A DNA stretch of 64,000 nucleotides from Pseudomonas sp. TH41. GTDB lineage: Bacteria > Pseudomonadota > Gammaproteobacteria > Pseudomonadales > Pseudomonadaceae. Made by a program: the position numbers and the translations under genes. Of the stretch, positions 1-8,279 are shown piece after piece. Within the stretch, counting starts at the first letter, position 1, and every line of letters begins with the position of its first letter. Under the pieces are notes generated by a model. The model was given only the letters and a program-made list of their open reading frames with translations, was not told where the DNA came from and searched no databases. The stretch is from the NCBI RefSeq assembly GCF_016650695.1, contig NZ_JAEKFH010000003.1, positions 2,438,001 to 2,502,000 on the forward strand, written 5' to 3'.

Positions 1-272
1 TGCGGTACATAGCGCTCAACCAGTTCGGTCAGGTGTTGTTGATTGCCGACGTTGCACGGGCACGCCGGGTCCCAGAAATGCACCAAACGGATGGCGCCGG
101 GTCCGGCGAGGTCATCGGGCAGGCGCAACGGGTCACCGGAGAAAACGGCGGTGTGTGAGCTGAACGCCCGCAGGTAGCGACCCTGGAACCAATCGTAAGC
201 CGTCCACAGCGCGCCGGCACACACGAGGGCGAGCAGGCTGGCAAGCAGTGTGGCGCGGTAGGACGGACGCAT
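1..272 (-). CDS. Thioredoxin-like (DUF6436-type) protein, 3' end outside window
   Basis: The gene starts at an ATG reading leftward from 272 and runs off the left edge, so only about 90 residues are visible. Residues 7-26 form a hydrophobic signal anchor (LLASLLALVCAGALW). The text then reads IRLVHFWDPACPCN, a thioredoxin-fold active-site loop with a CPC dithiol in place of CxxC. This matches the membrane-anchored thioredoxin-like proteins of Pseudomonas listed as DUF6436. A periplasmic thiol-disulfide role is inferred from the fold and the anchor. The missing C-terminus prevents a firmer call. Confidence 0.7.
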   Translation of the reverse strand, partial: MRPSYRATLLASLLALVCAGALWTAYDWFQGRYLRAFSSHTAVFSGDPLRLPDDLAGPGAIRLVHFWDPACPCNVGNQQHLTELVERYVP

Positions 273-369
273 GGGTTTCAATCCTCGAAGGTCGCCCAGC
301 TTGCCATGCTTGCCGCGACAGATGAATATCGCAGGCCTATAAAGTCCGTTTCGCGTTCTGGAATTGCTC

Positions 370-1317
370 ATGTCTGCCACTTTTGACCCCGATCATCTGC
401 GTGCGAGCCTGCGGCCACTGGCTGATGGGCAACCACTGTCGGTCGAGGCGCTGGCTTATCAGCGGTTCTACGGGTTGGATTTTCCGGGGCGTCACTTTCG
501 CAGCGGTCTGGGGCGGTTTGAGGTCGATGGTTATGACGTGGTCAGTCAGGTCTGGTGGCCCGAGAAGGCGAAGGCGACGTTGTTGTTGTTTCACGGCTTT
601 TACGATCACACCGGACTCTATCGGCATGTGATTGAGTGGGCGCTGGACCAAGGTTTTGCGGTGATTGCCTGCGATTTGCCGGGGCATGGATTGTCCAGCG
701 GCGAGCGCGCCAGCATCAAGGATTTCGCTGAGTATCAGGACACGCTGCAAGGCTTGTTCGCCGAGGCTTCGTCCCTGGGCCTGCCACAGCCGTGGCACCT
801 GTGCGGGCAAAGCACCGGCGGCGCGATTGTGATCGATCATGTGCTCAATGCGGGCACCAGCAGTCCAGCCCAGGGCCAGGTGATTCTGCTGTCGCCGCTG
901 GTCAGACCGCGGGCCTGGGGCTGGTCGCAGCTGAGCTATTACCTGCTCAAGCCTTTCGTCAACGCCATTGCCAGGCGCTTCAGCGAGAACTCCAACGACC
1001 CCGATTTTTTGCCGTTCCTGCAAGCCGATCCGTTGCAGCCGCTACGGTTGCCGACAGCCTGGGTCGGTGCACTGGCGCGCTGGATCAAACGCATCGAAGC
1101 CGCACCGTTCAGCACCCGGCGACCCTTGATTGTGCAGGGGCAGGCGGACATGACGGTGGATTGGGAGCACAACCTTGATGTGTTGAAGGCCAAGTTCGAT
1201 CGGCCGCAGGTATTGATGTTGCCAGAGGCGCGGCATCATCTGGCGAATGAGACGGCGGCGTTGCGAGGGGAGTATTTCGGGTTTTTGACTAAGCGGATCA
1301 AGGGGCGGAATCTTTAG
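370..1317 (+). CDS. Alpha/beta hydrolase (monoglyceride lipase-like)
   Basis: A 315-residue serine hydrolase. It has the oxyanion-hole motif LLLFHGFYDHTG near residue 75, the nucleophile elbow GQSTGG near residue 150, an acidic residue in a GQADMTVD segment, and a C-terminal catalytic His in PEARHHLANE. The layout fits the lysophospholipase/monoglyceride lipase branch (Hydrolase_4). The ATG at 370 is preferred over in-frame TTG and CTG codons just upstream. There is no signal peptide, so it is probably cytoplasmic. The substrate cannot be read from sequence. It stands alone, followed by a REP pair. Confidence 0.85.
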   Translation: MSATFDPDHLRASLRPLADGQPLSVEALAYQRFYGLDFPGRHFRSGLGRFEVDGYDVVSQVWWPEKAKATLLLFHGFYDHTGLYRHVIEWALDQGFAVIACDLPGHGLSSGERASIKDFAEYQDTLQGLFAEASSLGLPQPWHLCGQSTGGAIVIDHVLNAGTSSPAQGQVILLSPLVRPRAWGWSQLSYYLLKPFVNAIARRFSENSNDPDFLPFLQADPLQPLRLPTAWVGALARWIKRIEAAPFSTRRPLIVQGQADMTVDWEHNLDVLKAKFDRPQVLMLPEARHHLANETAALRGEYFGFLTKRIKGRNL

Positions 1318-1331
1318 CGGTCACTAGGGCC

Positions 1332-1415
1332 TCATCGCGAGCAGGCTCGCTCCCACAGAGGACCGAGTTTTCCAGACAGGCACAGTTCAATGTGGGAGCG
1401 AGCCTGCTCGCGAAG
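1332..1415. repeat. REPIN, family A (GGGAGCGAGCCTGCTCGC type)
   Basis: Two inverted REP units face each other: TCGCGAGCAGGCTCGCTCCCACA on the left and its complement on the right, about 33 bp apart. It lies between two convergent genes, a usual place for REPs, where it may act as a terminator or mRNA stabiliser. Confidence 0.9.
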
Positions 1416-1437
1416 GGGCCCTTGCAGGCACCGAAGA

Positions 1438-2190
1438 TTACTGGGTCAGGTTCGAAGTGCTTTGCCCCACCGCCAACCCCGCCCGAATCGCCGCCAGCGC
1501 AGCCTGATAGTAAGCCTGGCCCTCAGCCGATTCGGCAAACGTGGCAAATTCTTCCAGTTCGTTGTCCGACAGGTCGCGGTAGACATACAGCAGCGTGTTG
1601 TTCAGGTCACTGCCGATCTGGTCCATCAAGCGCTGACGCTGACCGTTCAACATCCCTTGCGCCTGACCACCACCGAGCAGACCGGGGATCATCGAGCTCA
1701 GGCTGTCGGCCGCGACGCCGGCAATCGCCAGGCTGACTTCAGCGCCGGCCTCGCGAGCGGGCAGCGCCTGGGCCAAGTGGCCGATGATCAGCAAGCGGCT
1801 GTCGCTGGCCTGCATCTTGGGCAAGCCCTTGGCGTTTTTCATCAGTTGGTCGCGACGGGTTGCCAGCAGTTCGGCGGCAACGACTTTTTTGCCCAGGGGG
1901 GACTGAAAAAACGCCAGGGCAGGTTTTGGATCGACGAGGTTCTTGCGCAGCTGCGCTTCGGCGCGCTGGTCTACAGCCTGAGGGGCAAAACGCTGATTGC
2001 TGTTGTCGACCAAGGCCTGGAACACCGCCGGTGGCAGGCTGTTCTGGTAACGCTGCTGAGCGGCCGAAAGGGCATCGTTGAAATGCGCGCGTTGATCTGG
2101 CCAACCGGCGACCTTGTACAACTGGTCGTGGCTGTCTGCCCAAGCGGGCAAAGCACAGAGCATCAACAGTGAAAAAAGCAAACGGCGCAT
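1438..2190 (-). CDS. DUF2059 domain exported protein
   Basis: A 250-residue protein with a classical signal peptide, RRLLFSLLMLCALPAWADS, cleaved after AWA. The C-terminal half (YRDLSDNELEEFATFAESAEGQAYYQA) is the DUF2059 region, an all-helical periplasmic domain of unknown function. The start at 2190 follows AGGAGTCCCT, a good ribosome binding site. Upstream codons are open but lack a signal-peptide-like N-terminus. Its upstream region is shared with the divergent 2OG oxygenase gene. Confidence 0.85.
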   Translation of the reverse strand: MRRLLFSLLMLCALPAWADSHDQLYKVAGWPDQRAHFNDALSAAQQRYQNSLPPAVFQALVDNSNQRFAPQAVDQRAEAQLRKNLVDPKPALAFFQSPLGKKVVAAELLATRRDQLMKNAKGLPKMQASDSRLLIIGHLAQALPAREAGAEVSLAIAGVAADSLSSMIPGLLGGGQAQGMLNGQRQRLMDQIGSDLNNTLLYVYRDLSDNELEEFATFAESAEGQAYYQAALAAIRAGLAVGQSTSNLTQ

Positions 2191-2298
2191 AGGGACTCCT
2201 GTCGGCAGCCGACTATTCTCCGTGCGGCATACGGACTTGTCGAGAATTCGTATCAAGCCGCCGCGTGGCTCTGTCGGATTTTCAGGCACAGGAATACT

Positions 2299-2931
2299 AT
2301 GCGCCCCATGCAAATATCCTCTGATCACCCGCTGCTGTTACGTATCGTCGACGACCTCGCTGCACACGGCTGGTCACAGCAGAATATTTTCCTGCCCCTG
2401 GCTCTGACCCAGGAACTGGCTGCCGAGTGCCGTAAACGTGCCGCCGAGGGCGAGTTGGCCCCGGCCGCCGTGGGGCGCGGGCCGTCATCGGAGATTCGCG
2501 AGGGGATTCGTGGCGACCACATCCAGTGGATCGAGCCCGGTCAGGCACTGGCTTGCGACAACTATCTGCAGCTGATGGACAGCCTGCGCGAAGCAATGAA
2601 TCGCGGTTTGTACCTGGGCCTGGAAGACTTCGAAAGCCATTTCGCGATGTACCCGCCCGGCGCTTTTTACCTCAAGCATCTCGACCGGTTCCGCGATGAT
2701 GACCGGCGCACAGTGTCGACGGTGGTCTACCTCAATGACGGCTGGCTGCCTGAGCACGGAGGCCAATTGCGCATGTACCTGAAAGAGGGCGTCGAACACG
2801 AAGTGGTGCCTACCGGCGGATGCCTGGTGGTGTTCCTGTCGGGCGAAGTTCCCCACGAAGTCCTGCCCGCGACCCGAGATCGCCTGTCGTTGACCGGTTG
2901 GTTCCGGCGTCGCGGCAACGAGCCGTTCTGA
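2299..2931 (+). CDS. 2OG-Fe(II) oxygenase, prolyl-4-hydroxylase type
   Basis: A 210-residue member of the prolyl 4-hydroxylase alpha/PHD2-like oxygenases. The iron triad is visible as HLD (near residues 116-118) and a distal His in GEVPHEVLPATRDR, with the following Arg of RLSLTGWFRR expected to bind 2-oxoglutarate. Length and motifs resemble the Pseudomonas PHD2-like enzyme reported to hydroxylate a prolyl residue of EF-Tu. That assignment is by resemblance only. The next gene begins 2 bp after the stop codon, so the two are probably cotranscribed. Confidence 0.85.
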   Translation: MRPMQISSDHPLLLRIVDDLAAHGWSQQNIFLPLALTQELAAECRKRAAEGELAPAAVGRGPSSEIREGIRGDHIQWIEPGQALACDNYLQLMDSLREAMNRGLYLGLEDFESHFAMYPPGAFYLKHLDRFRDDDRRTVSTVVYLNDGWLPEHGGQLRMYLKEGVEHEVVPTGGCLVVFLSGEVPHEVLPATRDRLSLTGWFRRRGNEPF

Positions 2932-2933
2932 AC

Positions 2934-3419
2934 ATGCCAAAAATACTGGTAAGTCGCTGCCTGCTGGGCCATCGCGTTCGTTACGACGGCGGCGCCAGCG
3001 GGCCGTTCGATCAGCTTCAACAGTGGATCGAAGAAGGTCGGGTCGTGCCGCTGTGTCCAGAGGTTGCTGGCGGGTTGCCGACGCCAAGGGCCGCAGCGGA
3101 AATCCCGGGCGGGCAGGGTGGTGACGTGCTGGATGGCCATGCTTCGGTGATCACCACCGAGGGTGAGGATGTCAGTGCGCAGTTTTTGTTGGGGGCTTAT
3201 CAGGCGCTGGAGTTGGTGCAGCAGCATGGAATCCGGGTGGCGGTGCTGAAGGCTAACAGCCCGTCCTGTGGGAATTTGCTGACGTATGACGGGACGTTCA
3301 GCGGTGTGAAGATCAGCGGCGAAGGTGTCACCGCTGCGTTGCTCAAACGCCATGGCGTGCAAGTCTTCAGTGAGCTGGAGCTGCCGCAAGCGGCGGCAGC
3401 GCTGGGCTCTCTCGACTAA
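2934..3419 (+). CDS. DUF523 family protein (YbbK-like)
   Basis: A 161-residue DUF523 protein opening with KILVSRCLLGHRVRYDGG and containing NSPSCG (near residue 110) and PRAAAEI. The conserved Cys in SRCLLG and SPSCG suggest a metal or thiol site. The biochemical function is unknown. Some homologues are fused to DUF1722; this one is the stand-alone form. It lies 2 bp behind the 2OG oxygenase, implying translational coupling. A REPIN follows. Confidence 0.88.
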   Translation: MPKILVSRCLLGHRVRYDGGASGPFDQLQQWIEEGRVVPLCPEVAGGLPTPRAAAEIPGGQGGDVLDGHASVITTEGEDVSAQFLLGAYQALELVQQHGIRVAVLKANSPSCGNLLTYDGTFSGVKISGEGVTAALLKRHGVQVFSELELPQAAAALGSLD

Positions 3420-3430
3420 CACCGAACACC

Positions 3431-3514
3431 TGTAGGAGCGAGCTTGCTCGCGATGGTGTGTCAGTCGACACCCATGTAGCTGACACACCATCGCGAGCAA
3501 GCTCGCTCCTACAG
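3431..3514. repeat. REPIN, family A, with 33-bp perfect arms
   Basis: TGTAGGAGCGAGCTTGCTCG and its exact complement face each other. The match extends past the REP cores into GATGGTGTGTCA, giving 33-bp perfect inverted arms around a 17-nt centre. It could form a strong hairpin between the convergent DUF523 and binding-protein genes. Confidence 0.92.
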
Positions 3515-3521
3515 GGGTGGC

Positions 3522-4103
3522 TTATTTCGGCGCCACACTCGTCTCCGCACCCAACCACTTCTGCGACAACGCCTCCAGCCGGCCATCCGCCTTGATCCGC
3601 TGCAGCGCGTTTTCCAGGCTGGCGTGAAACGCCGGGTTCCCCTTCTGGAACGGAATCGCCAGGTTCACCGTCGGGCTCGCCTTCGTCTTCTCTTGCGTCA
3701 GCGACTGCACCAGCAGCATCGAGTGCGGCTCTTCTTTCTGCGCGATCAGTTGCGCATCGGTGTGAAGGTACGGTTCGCTGAAGTCGAAACGATCCTTGAG
3801 CGCCGAGGTCATTGTTATGTGGTTGATCGCGATGTCGTACTTGCCGGTTTCAACGCCGGGCAACAAATCGCTGGCGTCGGTGACGACGAAGTCAGCCCGC
3901 ACATCCAGTTCGTCGGCCAGCAGTTGGCCCAGTTCGACTTCGAATCCGGTGAGTTTGCCGTCGTCCTTGAAATTGAAGGGCGGTGTATTAGCCTCAAGTG
4001 CAATGCGCAATTCGCCACGGTCGTTTACGTCGTCAATCAGTTCGGCATGAGCCAAGGGGCTCAAAAGGGGTAGCAGGCAGATCAGGCCAGGCAAAAAACG
4101 CAT
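3522..4103 (-). CDS. Shortened family 3 periplasmic amino-acid-binding protein
   Basis: A 193-residue exported protein with signal peptide FLPGLICLLPLLSPLAHA. The N-terminal lobe of an SBP_bac_3 protein is recognisable: RGELRIALEANTPPFNFKDD, LTGFEVELGQLLADEL, and YDIAINHITMTSALKDRFDF followed by SEPYL. After AQLIAQKEE the chain goes almost directly to the C-terminal helix (IPFQKGNPAFHASLENAL), so most of lobe 2 found in usual 230-260-residue relatives is absent. The reading frame is intact. The ATG at 4103 follows AAAGGAGTGACC. No ABC permease or ATPase is adjacent. The ligand is unknown and binding may be altered or lost. Confidence 0.75.
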   Translation of the reverse strand: MRFLPGLICLLPLLSPLAHAELIDDVNDRGELRIALEANTPPFNFKDDGKLTGFEVELGQLLADELDVRADFVVTDASDLLPGVETGKYDIAINHITMTSALKDRFDFSEPYLHTDAQLIAQKEEPHSMLLVQSLTQEKTKASPTVNLAIPFQKGNPAFHASLENALQRIKADGRLEALSQKWLGAETSVAPK

Positions 4104-4238
4104 GGTCACTCCTTTGAATTCATTATCGCGACGCTCTGGTTCAGGCTCGCTTTGCTATGGTTATTGAGTGCCTTCGACACCGAATGGCCGTGAAGTTGTC
4201 ATGACTGCGCGGATTTTACGAAAAAACTGGAGAAGAGA

Positions 4239-4664
4239 ATGAAAACGTTTATGTCACGAGCAGCATTCGCTGGCCTGTTACTGGGTGCTTCGATGCTGGC
4301 AACGGCTGCGACTCCGGCTCCCAAGGGGGCAGAAGTGTTCATCGTATCTCCCGAAGATGGCGCCACGGTCTCGGAAACGTTCACCGTCAAATTCGGCGTC
4401 AAGGATATCGCTCTGGCACCGGCCGGCGATATGACGAAAAATACCGGCCATCACCATCTGCTGATCGATGTCGACAAGCTACCTGCCGAAGGCGCGCCGA
4501 TTCCGAATGATGCCAACCACATGCACTTCGGCAAGGCGCAAACCCAGGCCGAGATCAAACTGGCACCGGGCAAGCACACCCTGCAGTTGGAGCTGGGCGA
4601 CAGCGGCCACATGCCGTTCGATCCGCCACTCGTTTCGAAAAAAATCACCGTGACGGTGAAGTAA
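4239..4664 (+). CDS. DUF4399 domain exported protein
   Basis: A 141-residue periplasmic protein with signal peptide AAFAGLLLGASMLATAA. The mature part (VFIVSPEDGATVSETFTVKF, NTGHHHLLIDVD, NDANHMHFGKAQT, PGKHTLQLELGDSGH) is the DUF4399 fold. It is rich in His at positions that could bind metal, although no function is established. Older databases mislabel some relatives as RodA. It is followed by a strong terminator shared with convergent serA. Confidence 0.87.
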   Translation: MKTFMSRAAFAGLLLGASMLATAATPAPKGAEVFIVSPEDGATVSETFTVKFGVKDIALAPAGDMTKNTGHHHLLIDVDKLPAEGAPIPNDANHMHFGKAQTQAEIKLAPGKHTLQLELGDSGHMPFDPPLVSKKITVTVK

Positions 4665-4680
4665 TTTTTCCCCAGGTATG

Positions 4681-4712
4681 AAAAAGGGAGCTCCGAGGAG
4701 CTCCCTTTTTTG
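4681..4712. terminator. Bidirectional intrinsic terminator (DUF4399 gene / serA)
   Basis: AAAAAGGGAGCTCC and its complement GGAGCTCCCTTTTT form a GC-rich stem flanked by A and T runs. It can therefore terminate transcription from both sides. It sits 17 bp after the DUF4399 stop and just beyond serA. Confidence 0.9.
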
Positions 4713-4727
4713 TCACTCAAGTCGCTA

Positions 4728-5957
4728 TCAGAACAACACGCGGCAACGAATGGTGCCGTTGATGTGCTGCAGCTTCTCTTGCGCCAGGTCCGAGTACTCG
4801 GCGTCGACGTCGATGACCACGTAGCCGACTTTCTCGTTGGTCTGCAGGAACTGACCGGAGATGTTGATCCCGTTTTCGGCGAAGACCTTGTTGATCTCGC
4901 TCATCACACCCGGAATGTTCTCGTGGATGTGCAGCAAACGGTGCTTGCCAGGGTGAGCCGGCAGGGCCACTTCCGGGAAGTTGACCGAGGACACCGACGT
5001 ACCGTTGTCGCTGTACTTGACCAGTTTCTCGGCCACTTCCAGACCGATGTTGGCTTGCGCTTCAGCGGTGGAACCACCGATGTGCGGGGTCAGGATCACG
5101 TTGTCCAGGCCACGCAGCGGGCTTGCGAACTCTTCGTCGTTGGAGCGAGGCTCCACCGGGAATACGTCGATGGCCGCGCCGATCAGGTGCTTGTCCTTGA
5201 TCGCGTCCGCCAGGGCGTCCAGCTCAACCACGGTACCGCGCGCCGCGTTGATCAGGATGCCGCCCTTCTTGATAGCGCGGATTTCCTTCTCGCCGATCAT
5301 CCACTGGGTCGCAGCGGTTTCCGGAACGTGCAGGGTGACGATGTCGGACATGCCCAGCAGTTCGTGCAGGTTGCCGACCTGAGTAGCGTTACCCAGTGGC
5401 AGCTTGGTCACGGTGTCGTAGAAGTACACTTGCATGCCCAGGCCTTCAGCCAGGACCGACAATTGAGTACCGATCGAACCGTAACCGACGATGCCCAGCT
5501 TCTTGCCGCGGATCTCGAAGGAGTTGGCCGCGCTCTTGATCCAGCCGCCACGGTGGCAGGAAGCGTTCTTCTCAGGGATGCCGCGCAGCAACAGGATCGC
5601 TTCGGCCAGCACCAGCTCTGCAACGGAGCGCGTGTTGGAGTACGGCGCGTTGAACACCGCGATACCGCGTTCGCGGGCAGCGTTCAGGTCAACCTGGTTG
5701 GTGCCGATGCAGAAACAGCCGACAGCGACCAGTTTCTTCGCGTGATCGAAGATCTCTTCGGTCAGTTGAGTGCGGGAGCGAATGCCGATGAAGTGAGCAT
5801 CAGCGATCTTTTCCTTCAGCTGGGCTTCCGGCAGAGAACCGGTGAGGTACTCGATGCTGGTGTAGCCCGCCGACTTGAGGACGTCGACAGCCGATTGGTG
5901 GACGCCTTCGAGAAGAAGGAACTTGATCTTGCTCTTATCGAGAGAAGTCTTGCTCAT
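4728..5957 (-). CDS. serA: D-3-phosphoglycerate dehydrogenase
   Basis: A 409-residue enzyme catalysing the first step of serine synthesis, 3-phosphoglycerate to 3-phosphohydroxypyruvate. The NAD-binding motif GYGSIGTQ lies near residue 160. Catalytic residues are visible in NAARGT (Arg), the EPRS region (Glu) and TPHIGGSTAEAQ (His). A C-terminal ACT domain (residues ~335-409) provides feedback control by serine in this family. Length matches the E. coli-type enzyme. It is divergent from a D-2-hydroxyglutarate dehydrogenase gene, which is functionally meaningful because SerA of this type also reduces 2-oxoglutarate. Confidence 0.97.
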   Translation of the reverse strand: MSKTSLDKSKIKFLLLEGVHQSAVDVLKSAGYTSIEYLTGSLPEAQLKEKIADAHFIGIRSRTQLTEEIFDHAKKLVAVGCFCIGTNQVDLNAARERGIAVFNAPYSNTRSVAELVLAEAILLLRGIPEKNASCHRGGWIKSAANSFEIRGKKLGIVGYGSIGTQLSVLAEGLGMQVYFYDTVTKLPLGNATQVGNLHELLGMSDIVTLHVPETAATQWMIGEKEIRAIKKGGILINAARGTVVELDALADAIKDKHLIGAAIDVFPVEPRSNDEEFASPLRGLDNVILTPHIGGSTAEAQANIGLEVAEKLVKYSDNGTSVSSVNFPEVALPAHPGKHRLLHIHENIPGVMSEINKVFAENGINISGQFLQTNEKVGYVVIDVDAEYSDLAQEKLQHINGTIRCRVLF

Positions 5958-6073
5958 CTGCGTAAACCTGTATCCCGGAGAAAAATGGCAGGAAATAGCC
6001 AGCAGACGCTGACCCGGACGGCAGGAAAGCCGTCGCCGCAGAATAGCCTTTCGGCACTATGCTGCGGGGGCGG

Positions 6074-6085
6074 TATGCTAGCATA
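6074..6085. promoter_or_regulatory. 12-bp palindrome in the serA / D2HGDH divergent promoter region
   Basis: TATGCTAGCATA is a perfect 12-bp palindrome in the 204-bp gap between the two divergent genes. TATGCT resembles a -10 box and reads the same on both strands; a second TATGCT lies at 6058-6063. It could be overlapping divergent -10 elements or an operator. This is a reading of symmetry only. Confidence 0.4.
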
Positions 6086-6161
6086 TGCACCCCGCTAAAC
6101 ACTCATTCCTGCGACGTGAAGCGTTCTCAGGATGACCATGAATTGTTCGAGAGTTCTGTCG

Positions 6162-7556
6162 ATGACCAATCCTGCCTTGATTGAAGAGCTGAAGACCCTG
6201 GTTGAGCCTGGCAAGGTGCTGACCGATGCCGACTCCCTGAATGCTTACGGTAAGGATTGGACCAAGCATTTCGCTCCGGCCCCGACCGCCATCGTATTCC
6301 CCAAGACCACCGAGCAGGTCCAGGCCATTGTTCGCTGGGCCAATGAGCACAAGGTTGCGCTGGTGCCGTCCGGTGGTCGTACCGGGCTTTCCGCTGCGGC
6401 AGTGGCGGCGAATGGCGAAGTGGTCGTGTCCTTCGACTATATGAACCAGATCCTCGACGTGAACATGACCGACCGCACCGCTGTGTGTCAGCCGGGCGTG
6501 GTCACCGAGCACTTGCAAAACGTGGCCGAAGAAAAGGGCCTGTACTACCCGGTGGACTTCGCTTCGGCAGGTTCCAGTCAGATTGGCGGCAATATCGGCA
6601 CCAATGCCGGCGGGATCAAGGTGATTCGCTACGGCATGACCCGCAACTGGGTCGCCGGTATGAAAGTCGTCACCGGCAAGGGTGATCTGCTGGAGCTGAA
6701 CCGCGACCTGATCAAGAACGCTACGGGCTACGACCTGCGTCAGCTGTTCATCGGCGCGGAAGGTACCCTCGGTTTTGTGGTTGAAGCGACCATGCGTCTG
6801 GATCGTGCGCCGAAAAACCTCACCGCGATGGTCCTCGGCACTGCTGATTTCGACTCGATCATGCCGGTATTGCACGCGTTCCAGAGCAAACTCGACCTTA
6901 CCGCGTTCGAATTCTTCTCCGACAAAGCCTTGGCCAAAGTCATGGCGCGCGGCGACGTGCCGGCGCCGTTCGACACCGATTGCCCGTTCTACGCCCTGCT
7001 GGAATTCGAAGCGACCACTGAAGAAGTGGCCAACCACGCCCTGGAAACCTTCGAGCACTGCGTCGAGCAGGGCTGGGTGCTGGACGGCGTGATGAGCCAG
7101 AGCGAAACCCAGCTGCAGAATCTCTGGAAGCTGCGCGAATACATCTCCGAAACCATCTCCCACTGGACGCCGTACAAAAACGATATTTCGGTCACTGTGT
7201 CGAAAGTCCCGGCGTTCCTGAAGGAAATTGACGCGATCGTCGGCGAACACTATCCGGATTTCGAAATTGTCTGGTTCGGTCACATCGGCGACGGCAACCT
7301 GCACTTGAACATCCTCAAGCCGGAAAACCTGAGCAAAGACGAGTTCTTCGCCAAGTGCGCGACCGTGAACAAGTGGGTGTTTGAAACCGTCGAGAAGTAC
7401 AACGGTTCGATTTCCGCCGAACACGGCGTGGGCATGACCAAGCGTGATTACTTGACCTACAGCCGCTCGCCAGTTGAGATCGAGTACATGAAAGCCGTCA
7501 AAGCGGTGTTCGACCCGAACGGCATCATGAACCCGGGCAAGATTTTCGCTGTTTGA
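6162..7556 (+). CDS. D-2-hydroxyglutarate dehydrogenase (FAD-linked)
   Basis: A 464-residue member of the VAO/FAD_binding_4 family with a C-terminal FAD-oxidase_C domain. FAD-binding motifs PSGGRTGLS (near residue 75) and GNIGTNAGGIKVIRYG (near 147) are clear. The metal/substrate segment WFGHIGDGNLHLNI and the terminal SAEHGVG and DPNGIMNPGK are intact. The family member beside serA in Pseudomonas oxidises the D-2-hydroxyglutarate that SerA makes as a by-product. The ATG at 6162 (MTNPALIEEL) matches the usual family start. An in-frame ATG at 6132 would add ten residues. Confidence 0.92.
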   Translation: MTNPALIEELKTLVEPGKVLTDADSLNAYGKDWTKHFAPAPTAIVFPKTTEQVQAIVRWANEHKVALVPSGGRTGLSAAAVAANGEVVVSFDYMNQILDVNMTDRTAVCQPGVVTEHLQNVAEEKGLYYPVDFASAGSSQIGGNIGTNAGGIKVIRYGMTRNWVAGMKVVTGKGDLLELNRDLIKNATGYDLRQLFIGAEGTLGFVVEATMRLDRAPKNLTAMVLGTADFDSIMPVLHAFQSKLDLTAFEFFSDKALAKVMARGDVPAPFDTDCPFYALLEFEATTEEVANHALETFEHCVEQGWVLDGVMSQSETQLQNLWKLREYISETISHWTPYKNDISVTVSKVPAFLKEIDAIVGEHYPDFEIVWFGHIGDGNLHLNILKPENLSKDEFFAKCATVNKWVFETVEKYNGSISAEHGVGMTKRDYLTYSRSPVEIEYMKAVKAVFDPNGIMNPGKIFAV

Positions 7557-7593
7557 CTTTTGAATTTAAGAGCTACGAACCAGGAGTCGGTCC

Positions 7594-8259
7594 ATGAGCT
7601 ATCAGCACCAGTATGTCGACGGTACGCGTATTCACTTCCCGCTGGGGAAAGTGGTGTGCATCGGCCGCAACTACGCCGAACACGCCAAGGAACTGGACAA
7701 CCCGGTGCCTACCGAGCCCTTGCTGTTCATCAAGCCGGGCAGTTGCGTGGTGCCGCTGGAAGGTGGTTTCAGTATCCCGACCGAGCGTGGCTCGGTGCAT
7801 TACGAGGCGGAAATCGCGGTGCTGATCGGCAAGCCTTTGTCGACCAAACCCAGCCGTGAAGAAGTGCTGGATGCCATCTCCGGTTTTGCCCCGGCGCTGG
7901 ACTTGACCTTGCGCGACAAGCAGGCCGAGCTGAAGTCCAAAGGCCTGCCGTGGGAAGTCGCCAAGTCCTTCGACGGTGCGGCGGTCATTGCCCCGTTTGT
8001 GTCCGGCAGCACCTTTGCCGACCTGACCGACATCGGCATCCGCCTGACCATCAACGGCGACGTTCGTCAGGATGGCAACAGCAAGGACATGCTCAACCCG
8101 ATCGTGCCGATGATCCAGTACATGGCCGGCTGCTTTTCTCTGCAGGCCGGTGACGTGATCCTCACAGGCACGCCGGTCGGCGTGGGCCCGCTGAATGTCG
8201 GTGATGAACTGGTGCTGGAACTGCCAGGTGCCAGCAGCTTCACCAGCAGCGTCCGCTAG
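7594..8259 (+). CDS. Fumarylacetoacetate hydrolase family protein
   Basis: A 221-residue FAH-fold protein. It carries the metal-binding HYEAEIAVLIGK motif (Glu pair) and the downstream ILTGTPVGVGPL signature. Small stand-alone members act on acylpyruvates, oxaloacetate or related 2-oxo acids; the exact substrate cannot be told. It starts 38 bp behind the D-2-hydroxyglutarate dehydrogenase with its own AGGAG site, suggesting cotranscription and a 2-oxo-acid context. Confidence 0.88.
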   Translation: MSYQHQYVDGTRIHFPLGKVVCIGRNYAEHAKELDNPVPTEPLLFIKPGSCVVPLEGGFSIPTERGSVHYEAEIAVLIGKPLSTKPSREEVLDAISGFAPALDLTLRDKQAELKSKGLPWEVAKSFDGAAVIAPFVSGSTFADLTDIGIRLTINGDVRQDGNSKDMLNPIVPMIQYMAGCFSLQAGDVILTGTPVGVGPLNVGDELVLELPGASSFTSSVR

Positions 8260-8279
8260 TCGAAACACCGCTGAACCCT

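Noticed and set aside
6078..7424. Long open frame opposite the D-2-hydroxyglutarate dehydrogenase gene
   Set aside because: It mirrors third-position GC bias of a clearly recognised gene on the other strand and has no family motifs. The same holds for long antisense frames over ilvA, ilvD, ptsP, ftsY and laoA.
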